Shown piece by piece: positions 1-12,100 of a stretch of 64,000 bases of DNA. How positions within the stretch are numbered: position 1 is the stretch's first letter; each line of letters begins with the position of its first letter. The position numbers and the translations under genes were made by a program. The DNA is taken from contig BDIU01000111.1 of the NCBI GenBank assembly GCA_002118135.1, positions 213,959 to 277,958 on the forward strand. Direction: 5' to 3'. The notes beneath the pieces are model-generated. The model had not been told where the DNA came from. It saw only the letters and a list, made by a program, of their open reading frames with translations, and searched no databases. The stretch comes from Trebouxia sp. TZW2008 (taxonomy: Eukaryota > Chlorophyta > Trebouxiophyceae > Trebouxiales > Trebouxiaceae).

Positions 1-145
1 TGCGGACAAGCCTGTACAGGCTTTGTGACCGGTAGGTGACTGCTGTGAGGCCAGGACCCGCTGCGTTGGCCGTCCCGTTGTAAGCCGCCGCCCGCCGAGT
101 TGATACGACCATTTCAAGCTGTTGCACGCGATATGCTGAAGTGAT

Positions 146-3100
146 ATGAAAGTCAAGGCTATCAATCGCAACGAAGAGGAATACACACGCGAGAGGTCAC
201 AGGATCTGCGCAAGGTCCACAAGAACCTAGATCCCGGCTTGCATCCTTTCGAGAAGGCTGTAGAGTACACGAGAGCTCTCAATGCAGCAAAGCTTGACAA
301 AGTGTTCGCCAAGCCCTTCTTAGCATCCTTGGCCCACGACGACGGCATCACCTGCCTGTCGAGAAACCCGAGGAGGCTCAATTCGCTGGTGTCTGGCTGT
401 GCTGACGGACAACTAAGGTGTGACAAAAATCTCCTCACAGCGCTTTGCTGCCCTGCTGTCTGCATAGAGGATTTGCAACTTTCAGGACGTCTGCCACACC
501 ACGCATTCTTGATCTACAACCTTCTGTCACATCCTGCACTGCACATGACAGAAACAATGTTCAAAGGATGGCATACATTCGAAAAACCGTTGCAACCAAT
601 ACTTGACATCTGTGCACAGGCTATGGGATGTGGCTGCTCAGCGCCCGTTGCGCAAGCTAGTTGGCCACACGTCAGGGGTGACAGGCGTCAGCATCACCCA
701 AGATGGCGATGCTTGCGTCTCATGCAGCACTGATTGCACTGTCAAGCTGTGGAAAGTGCCCTTTGCCCCTGGGGAGGCAGGGCCATTGCTGCAAACAGAA
801 CGGCCCTTGTTAGAGTTCCAAGGCAAGGGCGCTTTCAAGGGCATTGATCACCATTGGGGCCGCAACAGCTTTGCAACAGCTGGATCTCAAGTTGATGTCT
901 GGGATCACGAGCGTTCAGAGCCTGTGAACAGCTTCACCTGGGGAGCTGACTCAATCATGTCTGTCAGATTCAACCCTGTAAGTCTTGTACTCTGACTTAC
1001 GCTCTGACTCATGCTCTAATGTGTGTGTGAGGGCTGAAGCCTCAGGCTTTACATCATGCTGAGACACAGGTGTGATGACTGAACTTTCGTAGCCTGACTC
1101 ATGCGCTGACTCGGCCATGATGACCAAAATATCTGCACCTGCTGCAACCATGTGATCAAGTGTCTGCTTGTTGCCTGTATGAGTCCAGCTATCATTGCAA
1201 TTGCAAGGTCTATCCAGTTGCAGGCTGAGGCTGACGTGATGGTTACAGCTGGATCAGATGGAGGGATAGCACTGCATTACAAATCTTCTCCTGTATCCAG
1301 CCTTGGGCTCGCAACATAACTGTTGCTCAACTTCCAACCTCTCTGACTCCCACAACAGTATCAACCCCAAACACGCGACTGTGGTTTGCAAGTTGAGGCT
1401 GATATCATGGCAACAGCAGGATCAGAAAGAGGCACTGCACTGCATCATTAATCCTTGCCTGCAACTCGACCTGGCCACTGGAGTGCAGCTTTTCTGCTTG
1501 CTTTTCAGCCTTTCTGACTCCCACAATCATGTAAAAAAAGCAAACATGCAACTGAATTTTGCAGGCTGAGACTGATGTGATGGCAACAGCAGGATCAGAC
1601 AGAGGCATCACATTGAATCATCTACGCATTTCCGTAACTTTCTTTTCTTCCTGTTGTATGTTGGAGAGTATGCTATAGATCAAAATCTGTTTTTGTTTTG
1701 CAGGCTGAGGCTGACGTGATGGCTACAGCAGGATCAGACAGAGGCGTTGCATTGTATGACCTACGCACCTCCACACCCATCCGCAAGCTCATCATGCAAA
1801 CCAAGACCAACAGCATTGCGTGGAACCCGATGGAGGCGTTCAACTTCACAGCAGCAAACGAAGACTGCTGCCTGTATACCTATGACATGCGCCGCTTGCA
1901 GTCTGCTAGCTGTGTGCACAAGGACTTTGTCTCAGCAGTCATGGATGTGGATTACTCACCCACTGGGCGGGAGTTTGTGGCTGGTGGTTATGACAGATCT
2001 GTGCGGATTTTCAGTCACAACGGGGGACACAGCAAGGAAGTGTACCATACCAAACGCATGCAGCGCGTGTTCGCGGTCAGGTTCAGCGGTGATGGGTCAT
2101 ATGTGTTTTCGGGCAGTGATGACATGAATGTCAGGGTCTGGAAGGTAGGGTTTGCTGCCCTGCCAGCACCAGACATACAAGTGCAAACTGAATGCAATTA
2201 TACAGAGCTGCTCAGAATGGCTTCCAATTTGCCAAATTCATCATTAATGGTCACCTGTTGAATGCATATCTGTGTCTGTCATGAGTCAGTGCAGCTGCAG
2301 CATTTGGCTCCATCCTTTGCACACTTGTATTGCCTGCATTTCTGATGTCCCAGGTCTGACTTGGTGCGTCTTGCTTGCTGCTTGGATCCACCTCATGGCA
2401 GCACGTGTTTGAGCTTGCTACCGAATCTTGATACCCTGTGCCCTCTAGATAGTCTGCAGGCGGTGATCATAATTACAATACATTGCGCATCTTCAGGCAA
2501 TGTTCATAATCAATATCAATGACACATCTACAGCGGGTGCTAGGTGTGTGGCACAAGTCCTGTGTATGGAGAAGCCTTTTGACATGCCATGCATGTGCCT
2601 GCAGGCCCGATCTAGCACACAAATGGGCACTCTGCTTCCAAGAGAACGGCAGAAGCAAGAGTATCAGCAAGCCCTTGTTGGGCGCTATCAGCATCTGCCA
2701 GAGGTCAAGCGCATCAGCAGACACCGCCATTTACCAACACCAATCTACAAGGTAACCTCACAAGGAAGCAGCAGTTGCAAGCTGAGATTGACACCTTACC
2801 TGGCAGTCATTTCAGCAGAAAACTGATCTTCGATAGCTCGCTTTTTGGCTTGTTATGCACTACATGCATGTCTGTATACCATTTGCCTGTGGTGCATGTG
2901 TTTGCTCTGTGTGCTGCAGTGAGCACAAGTTCTTGTCAGTCATTGAATGCGCAATTGAGCAGACAGCAAGTGCTCAAAGTCACATGCATCCCTGCAAACC
3001 CTTGTGCATGGACGCATGAGCGACAGCATAGGAGTCACACAAGGAGGACTTGCGTCTGCTTCAGATACACCTTCTGCTGAGCAAATGGTACAAGATAACC

Positions 3101-3243
3101 TTGCTATACAGGCTGCCAAGCTGAGGCGCACAATGACAGAAGCAGACAACAAGAAGCAGGCGAACAGAATAGCCCACAGTGCACCAGGCAGCGCCAGCAT
3201 CAAGTCAGCTCGCAAGAAGAAGGTCGTTGCAGAATTGGAGTGA
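146..3243 (+). CDS. SOF1: DCAF13/SOF1 WD40 protein, SSU processome
   Basis: Five exons (146-417, 620-977, 1704-2144, 2605-2751, 3112-3243) join in phase to 449 aa, close to human DCAF13 (445 aa). The protein is a WD40 beta-propeller of the U3 snoRNP/small-subunit processome, acting in the nucleolus in 18S rRNA maturation; the animal protein is also a DDB1-CUL4 substrate receptor. The start is MKVKAINRNEEEYTRE. Family landmarks are HPFEKAVEYTRALNAAKLD, VFAKPFLASL, GIDHHW, the WNPMEAFNFTAANED repeat, VDYSPTGREFV and EVYHTKRMQ. After the propeller comes the basic Sof1-like tail (about 345-449) with HLPEVKRISRHRHLP and a lysine-rich C-terminus. The first ATG starts at the family N-terminus, so the start is firm. 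Intron 2 holds three decayed copies of the start of exon 3, annotated separately. Confidence 0.95.
1217..1640 (+). repeat. three decayed copies of the SOF1 exon 3 acceptor and exon start
   Basis: The working exon 3 begins at 1704 after TTTTGCAG with GCTGAGGCTGACGTGATGGC. Near-copies of the same stretch, each behind an AG and running about 45-60 nt into exon-like sequence, lie at about 1224, 1393 and 1565 in the preceding intron. Spacing is about 170, 170 and 140 bp. Intronic sequence between them is also shared: CTGACTCCCACAA occurs twice. The copies stop resembling the exon after the stretch encoding roughly AEADVMATAGSDRGVALY. They look like tandem duplications across the intron-exon border, of which only the last copy is continuous with the rest of the exon. 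Confidence 0.85.
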
Positions 3244-3966
3244 AATGCCAGATGCTATGGTGTTGTGTGTGCTAGGGTGATTTGCAGCTGTCTGATGCTG
3301 ATTGCATTTGATCAAGAGCTGTACTGTTCAGCTACGGTTCTGCCGGCTGACAGTCACAATGTCATTTAAGGGATGTCATCAGACGCAGGGGTTTATACCC
3401 ACGCTGGCTTCCATTCACTATTTCGCTGAACTTCTCTTTTGCTTCAGCTTTTTGCAGAAGAGTACTGCTGAGTTACGCCAATGCGTCATTGACTGTAAAG
3501 TTTGCAGTGATTGGCATGCTGGCTTGGCAAATTAGGTGATCAGCGTTTGCTGGCATGGCCTCTGCATTCCGTGATTTGCAATTCTGTGCTTGCTCCTGCT
3601 GAACATTCGCGCTTTGCTGAGTACTACTTTGTTGTATAGTTATAACACTGAAGGTTCATTGTGCAAAGCAGCATGCTGTTCAAGCTGTTACATTATGACA
3701 GGCTGTTCCACACTTTTGGTCATTCTTGAGTGAAAGCTGCAAAAAGCCTTACCGACCATATGCCAGCTGTGTTAAGGTTTTGATGAGCGAGCACCATGAC
3801 TAACGGCGAACGGCCAATAGAATCGGTTCACTGAGCCACCGGTTACGAGGCTGGCGGTCATCATCTGCGAAAACTATCGATTCACACCACCGAAAGCTTG
3901 CGATACAAGTCTCGGTCATTCCGCGTGCTTTGGTTGATCGCTATTTTTGTCTCTGTCGCAGCCAAC
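3244..3966. other. intergenic, SOF1 3' side and ACP promoter
   Basis: A 723-base gap between two same-strand genes. It should hold the SOF1 3' UTR and the ACP promoter and 5' UTR. I see no coding exon, tRNA or clear repeat. Short open frames here have no recognisable features. Confidence 0.6.
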
Positions 3967-5146
3967 ATGAGGTCAGCAATGATTGCCGCCCCATCCGCAA
4001 TCGCCGTGAGACCTAGCATGGCCTCGCGAACACAGGTAGAGCATGCACACCTCGCTCCGCTTGCTATATATCGCTATACTGTCCCACCGATGCAGCTCGG
4101 TTCAACATGCACCATTTGGCAATCATGTCGCCCTTGCGCACGCAAAAACCTACTGAGTTGTGGCTGACTCGATCAAGGTTGCCTTGCAGGCTAGCATGAG
4201 AGGCACCCCAGTGGGCCACCGAGCCATGACAGCCAGGCCGGTGCGATGCCAGCGCATGATCGTCAGAGCTGCGGTAAGCTATGATAGCCAAATTGACTGC
4301 TTGCAGGAGCAGTTTGAACAGCTAAAGCAGGTTCCTTCTGTGCTGATATCCCACACTCTGGCTTTGCATATGTAGGACACAGGTGCAGTTCTGGAAGACG
4401 TCAGGAAAATCATTGCAGAGCAGCTTGGCACAGACGAGGACAAGGTCAGACATAGCCCTGTGCTGACCTTCTCTGTTGCTGGTGGCATGAAAATTAGGAA
4501 AAGTTTGTCTTATTTTCCCAATCATTTCAGCAATCGAACAAGCTTGTCTGGCTGCAGGTTCAAGCAGGATCTAAGTTTGTTGACCTTGGCGCAGACTCCT
4601 TGGACACAGTAAGCGCTATTGCAGCTGCAGTGCACTGTGTAAAATCTATATGCATTCACAGCTCGTCTTGTGTGCACACTGCTTTCAAGAGCAGGATTGA
4701 GGCTGCATCAGGGCTTGTCAGATGCTGTCAGACCCAATCTCAAACTTACAGCAATCACGCCAACACATGCATGGCCCTGTGCAGGTAGAGATCATGATGG
4801 CCTTGGAAGAGAAGTTTGACCTGCAGCTTGATGAGGAAGGTGAGATTTCAGGAGATCACTCCATGCATGCATGTTTGCCTTTCATGAAATCCTCAAGACA
4901 GAATTAGCGGTCTTACTTATCTGCATGTGACACTGTACAAGCCAGCTCCTCACAAAACCATTGGCGTTGATGCCCATGTGACGCTTTGTATGTGATGTTG
5001 CGCTTGTGATCTTGTGCATGCCTGCTTGTGGAGGAATTGCCTGCTGTGCCAATTTTGACAATGATTTGGCCTCTGCAGGTGCTGAGAAGATCAGCACAGT
5101 CCAGGAGGCAGCTGACCTCATCTCACAGCAAATTGAGAAGAAGTAG
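3967..5146 (+). CDS. plastid acyl carrier protein
   Basis: Six exons (3967-4035, 4190-4273, 4376-4444, 4558-4608, 4785-4839, 5079-5146) join in phase to 131 aa. ACP carries growing acyl chains on a 4'-phosphopantetheine arm during type II fatty-acid synthesis in the plastid. Residues 1 to about 50 are rich in Ala, Ser, Arg and Met and lack acidic residues, as expected of a chloroplast transit peptide. The mature domain starts near DTGAVLEDVRKIIAEQL. The carrier motif GADSLDT places the modified serine at about residue 88. The helix VEIMMALEEKFDLQLDEE and the ending ISTVQEAADLISQQ are typical. The very small exons (51-84 nt) resemble plant ACP genes. Its plastid location is inferred from the leader. 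Confidence 0.95.
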
Positions 5147-6136
5147 ACTAGTCTCACATATCCTTATCAGCCAAAGTACTTGTTACAGAGACTGAGTAAA
5201 TGAGTGCATCTGTGGCAGTCACTTAGCCGGTGTCACAGTTGTCTTTGAGTGAGGGGAGAGGCAGGATGAGAGAGACTATACTATTAGCCCACCTGAGTGC
5301 TTTGATGTGCTGCTTGCCAACTGACTGGTCAGAAATCATCTCAGTATGTGCCATGCACCAATGCTCTGCAACTCTTTGTAACACAACATATCTACCACTT
5401 ATCCCAAATACAAAGACCCTTGGTGCATTGAACCTGAATCTGAGTACGATCCTTCTTGCATTCAGACATGGCTGTCTGGCAAATTATGATGTCAACAGCA
5501 GTTGCTTGACAGCGTATCATTGACACCCTGGGTGTAAAAGCTCGTTGAAGTCTGAACAGAACACCACCTGTACCAGCACAGTAGCTGCAAATCCGCTGTA
5601 GTAGTTGCAACAAATGTTAGCATGCAGAACATTTCTGCGCGCAGCTTGCATACTTGAACACATTACCTAGCACTTGACCAAATCCAGCCTGATGCTTTAC
5701 AAAGGCCATATCTAGATCTAGGTCGGACCCACAATACAAGCACCGACCCGTGCCGGTTATTCATCACTTGAGTGACAATTTGTAAGGGTTGTTGTGTATG
5801 TCTAAGCTGCCAGCCCGCCCACTTAAGTACGCCTTGCCTGCCATGCTTGCTGCCTTCAACGCGCTGCCTTGCCTGCCGTTGCTGCTCCTGGAGCTGTGCA
5901 AGACAGGCTGGCCCTTTTGCTTGAGCACTGTCGTGGCTGAGCCTGCATGCAAGCAAGCACCTGGTTGCTCGCATGAGAACATGCATTCAGATCAGCAAGC
6001 AAGCAATAGTACGTCAAACAGGCAGCAAAGTTTGCACACGAACTATGTGATAGATGAGGTGTGATATCAGCCTTGTCTGGCAATCAACTTCATGCCCAGT
6101 GTAATGGCCCCACAAGCTTCACAGACAAGTTTCTGG
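5147..6136. other. convergent intergenic region
   Basis: About 1 kb between the stop codons of ACP (+) and the coiled-coil gene (-). It should contain both 3' UTRs. An open minus-strand frame at 6067-6279 encodes a zinc-ribbon-like pair of CxxC motifs but overlaps the last coiled-coil exon in another frame (see findings). Nothing else is recognisable. Confidence 0.55.
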
Positions 6137-9100
6137 TCACTTGATGGGGCTGCTGAGCTTGAAGTGATGCTTACTTTGCACCCGCCGCAGCACAGGCTCT
6201 CCTTTCCTTTGGACCAGCTTCTTTTGAGCTTCTCTGTTCTCAAGCTCAGACGAGGCTGAGCTGCCATTGCTGGCTCCATCCTGCCTGCCAGAGCTGCCTG
6301 GAAGCTGCCGCTGCATGCCTGTCACCCCGTGACTCACCCCCTCAGACTGGCTGGTGACTGATTTTTGAGGAGAGTCAGATGTGCTGTTCTGGCTGTGTCT
6401 GTGCGAAGCCTTGTCTGCTGCTGGTGAGGATCTGACTGGGCTGCTGCAATGACTTTCAGGGGAGTGGCTGACCTCAGTGTTGATTGAGGGTATCAGTGAC
6501 TTGACACAGTTTGACTTGACCTGTGAGAGGGCACACATGCTTTTGTCACTCCAAGCAAGCAGCTACTGTAGCAATACTGGGGTAGTTATTGCTTTATACA
6601 TAACTGAGCGATGAAACGAAAGTTGACGTCAAACTGCGCTTCAAATTGTTGGCAACCATCAGTTGGGAGTGAGACCCTTCATGACGTCACTGCAACAATG
6701 GTGGATAGCATTGCAATGGCACCAGAAAGAGGTGTGTAGAGTTCACATTTGTGCATGTCATAGTCTAGAGTATAGTACTGGACTACTGGAATGCACGCAT
6801 ATGCACAATTGCGTTGTATTGGCTATATTGTCTTGGAGAATTGCTAAGAGTGCAAGCGTAAGCATGCCGAGTGTCATGTCTCACCTGCAGATTAGAGATG
6901 GCGTCTTGAAGGTCAAGCACAGTCGCATCTGGGCTGGAGTGCTGAGGCATGGCATACCTTGTCGTGCTGGTGCTGGGATGGACTGAATTGAGCTGCACAT
7001 CTGCTGCGGCATCATTTGCAAGTGCAGCTGCAACGGCGGCTTGCAGCTTTTCCTTGATCAGACGATGCTCATTGGCTTGAGCTCTCAAGCTGCTGACCTG
7101 CAGGGAAAAAGCAGCTGTGAACCGCAATCACAGCCATGATGTAGACTTTGATAGATATTTATGTGCTGCTAATTTGGCTCAAATTGCATCAAGGACAACA
7201 GCGTGGTTGGTTTAGTGGTAGAATAGTACCCTGCCACGGTACAGACCCGGGTTCGATTCCCGGATCACGCACCAATTGCTTTTTTTTTGTGCAGTCACAC
7301 AGGGTACTGGGCTGCGTGTGTGTAGGCGTACAACGATACGGCAATGCCTGTGGCAAGCAATTGTAAGTAGCACGCTGACCTGGGCAGACAGCTGGTGCAC
7401 AATGGTGTCCTTCTCAGAGCCCACAGCTTGCAGCGTCTGCAATCACAAAATGTTCATCCCATGTCTCCTGTCACCAACCCTTTCAAGTCGGCAAAAGATC
7501 AGCTTTTCCAAATATGACCAAAGAAAGGCTTTATTTGTTGATTTCAAGGGAGTACTGCGCAGTGGAGGCATGCCTTCATGCATGCTGTCCTGACATATGG
7601 GGTCTGGTTGGCATGTGACATTGAAGCTCAACCCAAGCTGCAGCCCCGTACAGAAGCAAAAATCAGAAGCAGAAAGTGATGTTGCGGACAATACTGTGCA
7701 TCAGCTTAGGCAATTGGAGGTGTGTTGCAGAAGGTCTCATGTCATCGTTATATACAACACAGTACTGAGCCATGGTCTGCTACAATGCAATGATGCTCCA
7801 CACATATGCTGAGTGTGCACCCATGCATTGCTTACTTGCAGTTGGATCTTGGTGGACTGGCACTGCTGCTGCAGCTGCACTAGACTGTTCTCCTTGTCAG
7901 AAGTTGAGCGCTGCAGCTGATGCACCTGCTCCTGAAGCTGCATCTCATTCTGCTTGGCTGCTGCCTGGCTGCTCTGCAGCTGCTGCTGAAGCTGTTGAAT
8001 GGACTGCTGCAGGCCAACTGCTTGAACAGCTTCCTCCTGTAATGACAATAGTAATAAATCATTACACGTTCCAGCATATACTGCTAGGTGTGTGTGGCAC
8101 ACGCCTTAACCTCCTGTAGTAAGACAACACCCTTCACACCTTCAGGCAACGCACTTCAGACTGCAGACGACGTGTGCAAGATACATGATGCAATGGCTCT
8201 GTCAAGGACACCTGTTGCCTTGCCCTTCAACTTTTCATGCAGCAAGCGTTTGAAACAGCGAGTCATTCTGTGTGCAAGTGTTACAGTGACTTCTCTTTGT
8301 AACGATGCTTTGGTTACCAAGGAAGTTGCTTTTACATCGAGGCGTCAGAGATACCATTGCAGTCAGAAGGCAGTGCTTGGTTCCCAATTGCATTGCCCTT
8401 ACATAAAAAGTGTCCTGACATCGAGTGCCCTTACAAAGCAAAGTGAATGTGCTATCATGACCAGACTGCCACATACAGTGGCACTGTCTACAGCTTGAGC
8501 TATACCTGTAAAGAAGCAAGCTGGTGCTGCAGCTGTTGTGTGTGCTGCTGTGCGGCACTCAGCTCTTCAGTCTTCTTCTTCAGCTGAGTCTGACTCCTGT
8601 GAGCCTCCTCAGAGGCCAGGCCCCGCTGGTCCAGGGCTTGCTGCAGAACGCCCTCCAGCTCAGCAAGCTTGGACAGGGCATTCTGCTTGTCTGTCTGTGC
8701 AGCAGCCTGCAAGTCACAGAATACTTTCACTCCTTGACAGGATGAAGACTGGTGTTGCACAGTTGCTGTTGTGATTGCCATAAACTTGATCAGCTTGGAC
8801 ACTTGCAATCAAACTTGCAAGCAGGCTCAATAGTGCAGTCTGTTCCTTGTACTGCTGCATGTAAGCAGTTGCATGTGACGAAGGCAAATGCTTAATGGTA
8901 TACTTGTGAGGGCCATAGACTAAGTCAACAGAGCTGTGTATCATGGCAGTCAGCCAGATTGCGCAAAGCAGGTTGCATTTGCAGTTGAGCACACTTCAAA
9001 GGATCCTCTGACTTGATATAAGATCCTCAAAACCAACAGATCATAGCCAACGCCAGCAGCAGATTCTTCAGGTTGCCAAATTATGTAAGACGTGGGAAAT

Positions 9101-12100
9101 TGGAAGCTCTGATGCTGATGAGCAAAAGAAGAATGGCAGAAGAGCAGCACGGCATCCAGAGCTCGCTGACATACTGCGGGCTCACCAAATCATGTTTTGC
9201 AGTCTGAGCACATGCACGCTCTGCTTGCAATCTTTGCACTGCAGCTGATGCCTCCTGCTGTTCAGCACGCGCTTTTACAAGCTCAGCCTGAGCCTCCTCA
9301 AGCTGCTGCTGCGTCTCTGGCACCTGAGTCTGAGTCAGCTGGGTCAGCTGCTGAGTCAGCTCCTCATGAGACGTCTGAAGCCTCTGCAGCTCCTGCCTAG
9401 CTTCTGCCAGCATGGCAGATGCGGCAGAACCCTGCTGGGCTTCAGACGCAGCAACATTGTGCTCCTGCTGAGTACGCTGAAGCTCAGCAAGAGTTGCTGA
9501 GTGCTGGGCTGTTATCTCAGAGAGCTCAGACCTCACTGCGCTGAGCTCCTCGAGGCTAGTTTGCTGCAAAGCATCCAGCTGTCGAGCCTTCTGCTCTTCT
9601 GCTTCAGCACAGCTGGCTTGCAGATTTGCAAGCTGCTGCTGAAGGCCCAGCTTCTCCTCTTCTTGTTTACCCAGGCTGGCTTGCAGTTGACCAAGCTTTT
9701 GTTGCAGTTTTTGCTCTGCAGACTCTGCAGTCTTTTGTACTTGCAGCTGTTGCCTGACTGACTCCATCTCCTGTTGAAGTCTTGTGGTGTCAGCTCCTGG
9801 GAGGCACACAAAGTAGAGAAAATGTGCAGTACATTCCAGATGCATGTCATTATTGCATGCATGCAGCTGTTGCCTGATGGACGCCATATCTTGATCAAGC
9901 TTTTCGGTCTCGGGTCCTACGAGGCAAACGACACAGGTATCAGGCAATTCGTAAGTCCACGACTTTGTCAGCATTGCTTGCTGGCAGCTGCAGATCTATA
10001 TATGCCGCATAGTCCCGACGCGCAAGATGCACGCAACACTGCCAATCTTACTCAATGTTGTGTCATGCTGGCTGTATACGCATGGACATCATGTCATGGT
10101 GGCAAATGTTCAGGCAAGGTCACATGCACATTTGCACAAATGTGCAGGCCTTGGGTGCAGAAAATCATATGCATGACATGCAACTGGACTTCCATGCTTC
10201 TCTAAGAACAGACTCTGCCATCATAGCGTCCAATGCCGCAGAAGAATCCTATCTCCTCTGTGAATCAACTAGCATGCAGTTACTGTTGAGTTGTACCTGC
10301 AGACTCTGCACGCCTGGCAGCAGCAGCCGCATTGTTGTCAGCAGCATTCCGCTGCTGCGTCAGCATGTCGCAGTGGCTCTGCAGCTGCGTGACTTGAGTA
10401 GCCAGCTGCTGTGCCTGCTGCGCCTGCTGAGCATGCTGAGCTGTCTGCTGACTCAGCTGAGCGCTGAGTTGCTGCAAGCTAGCTTCGCTGGCTTGCTGCG
10501 CCTGAGCCCAGAAAAAGTTTGCTCACATACAGGGCAGACTTATTTATCAGGCCCATCTAGTTTATCAGGCCCAGCTAGGCACGTACTTGAGCAACCAACT
10601 GTGTCCATACAGTTTGGTTATAACTTGTTTAGCTGAAATCTATCCATTTGTATACGTGTGTCAGTATGCCAAGCATACTTGCCTCAATTCTCCAATTATG
10701 CTTACGTGGATTCACTTGCGTATGTGCGCATGAATACATTTAGTCGTTTGTGCAAGCATGCAGTCCTTTATCCATTCGTTGACCCCGTCATCCTTCCTAT
10801 TTTGGACTCATCATTCACTCACTCACTCCTCATTCAGTTACATATGCACTCATTATTGTGCTCATTATTCTTGCTGCTGGAGCCAGCTTGAAGAATTTCA
10901 TTCATTGCTACCAGCGTACACACAACGCAAGTCACCTGCGTGGCAGCTTCTTGAGCCATCTTGGCGTTGTAAGCCTTCTTCTGCAGCTCCAGCACGCGGG
11001 TGGCCTCCCCTCGCAGCTGGGTTTTCAGGTCATCGACTTGAACCCGCCACCACTCCAACTGCTGCTGCGCCTCTGCATGGCTGCTTTGCGCGCTCTTCAG
11101 CTGTTGCTCCTGGCAGATCACATGCAGATTGTTATTGCTCACATTTCAAGTGCTGATCCATTGGTCACGTCGATTTGCTGCTTCTGGCACAACCTACGCA
11201 CAAGTGTGCATGCCTCACAGCCAGCATGATGATTCGTCACTCCTGTCATATGGGATGCAGTTGTGCACACCACTGCAACAAAATCCAGCTCAGAATCAGA
11301 TGCAGGAGCATAGTGTCAAGCCGTTCATGAGGTGCCTACACAAAAGCATGATATGCTTCTCACGCAGCACACGCAGTTCAGAACTACAAATTTGGGCCAC
11401 AGCAGCAAGCAAGATAACCCATTAACAAACATTCTGCTCAGCCAGCATCTGTAGCATTCAAAACTTACCTGATCCTGGCATTTAGTCATCCATGAGTCAT
11501 GATCCTGTTGCGTCTGCTGCAAGTCTTGGCTGTGCTGCTGCAGAGCTTGCTGCAGGGAGCTGGCTTCAGACTGCATGTACTCACGCTCAGACGCATGGGT
11601 CTCCAGGGCTGATCTGGCCTGGAGTAACTCAGCTTGCAGCTGCTCCCGTTCGTCTTTGCTGCGTGCCAAGCTGCTCTGCAGAGACTGTTCTTGGGCAGAG
11701 GTGCGCTGTAATGTGACCTCTAACCTGCAGCATTAACACAATCGGTCCCCAAAGCGCTTTTGTGTGCTTGGCAGCTGCAAGACAGTCCACTGGGATGGGG
11801 CTGTGGACAAGGCTGATCACTCAAGACAGAGCTGACAGCAGCTTTTGTTCAGTGACTGCTTTTGAGAAGCTGCTGACAGACCGAACAAGGAGGATGCAAC
11901 CCATTTGTTCTGTCATCGCAACCATGCTATGGTCAAAAATGCAACAGCACTCAACTTTTATGCAACAGGTTCTCAAGTTGCAGACGGTACGAGACACCAG
12001 TCAAGTGCAGAGAGATTTTGGCTGAGCACGGGCGCTGGAGACAAGGCAGCATTCATGTAATGATGATGGTCTTAGTAGGCTGGTGTTCATGCACATGGAC

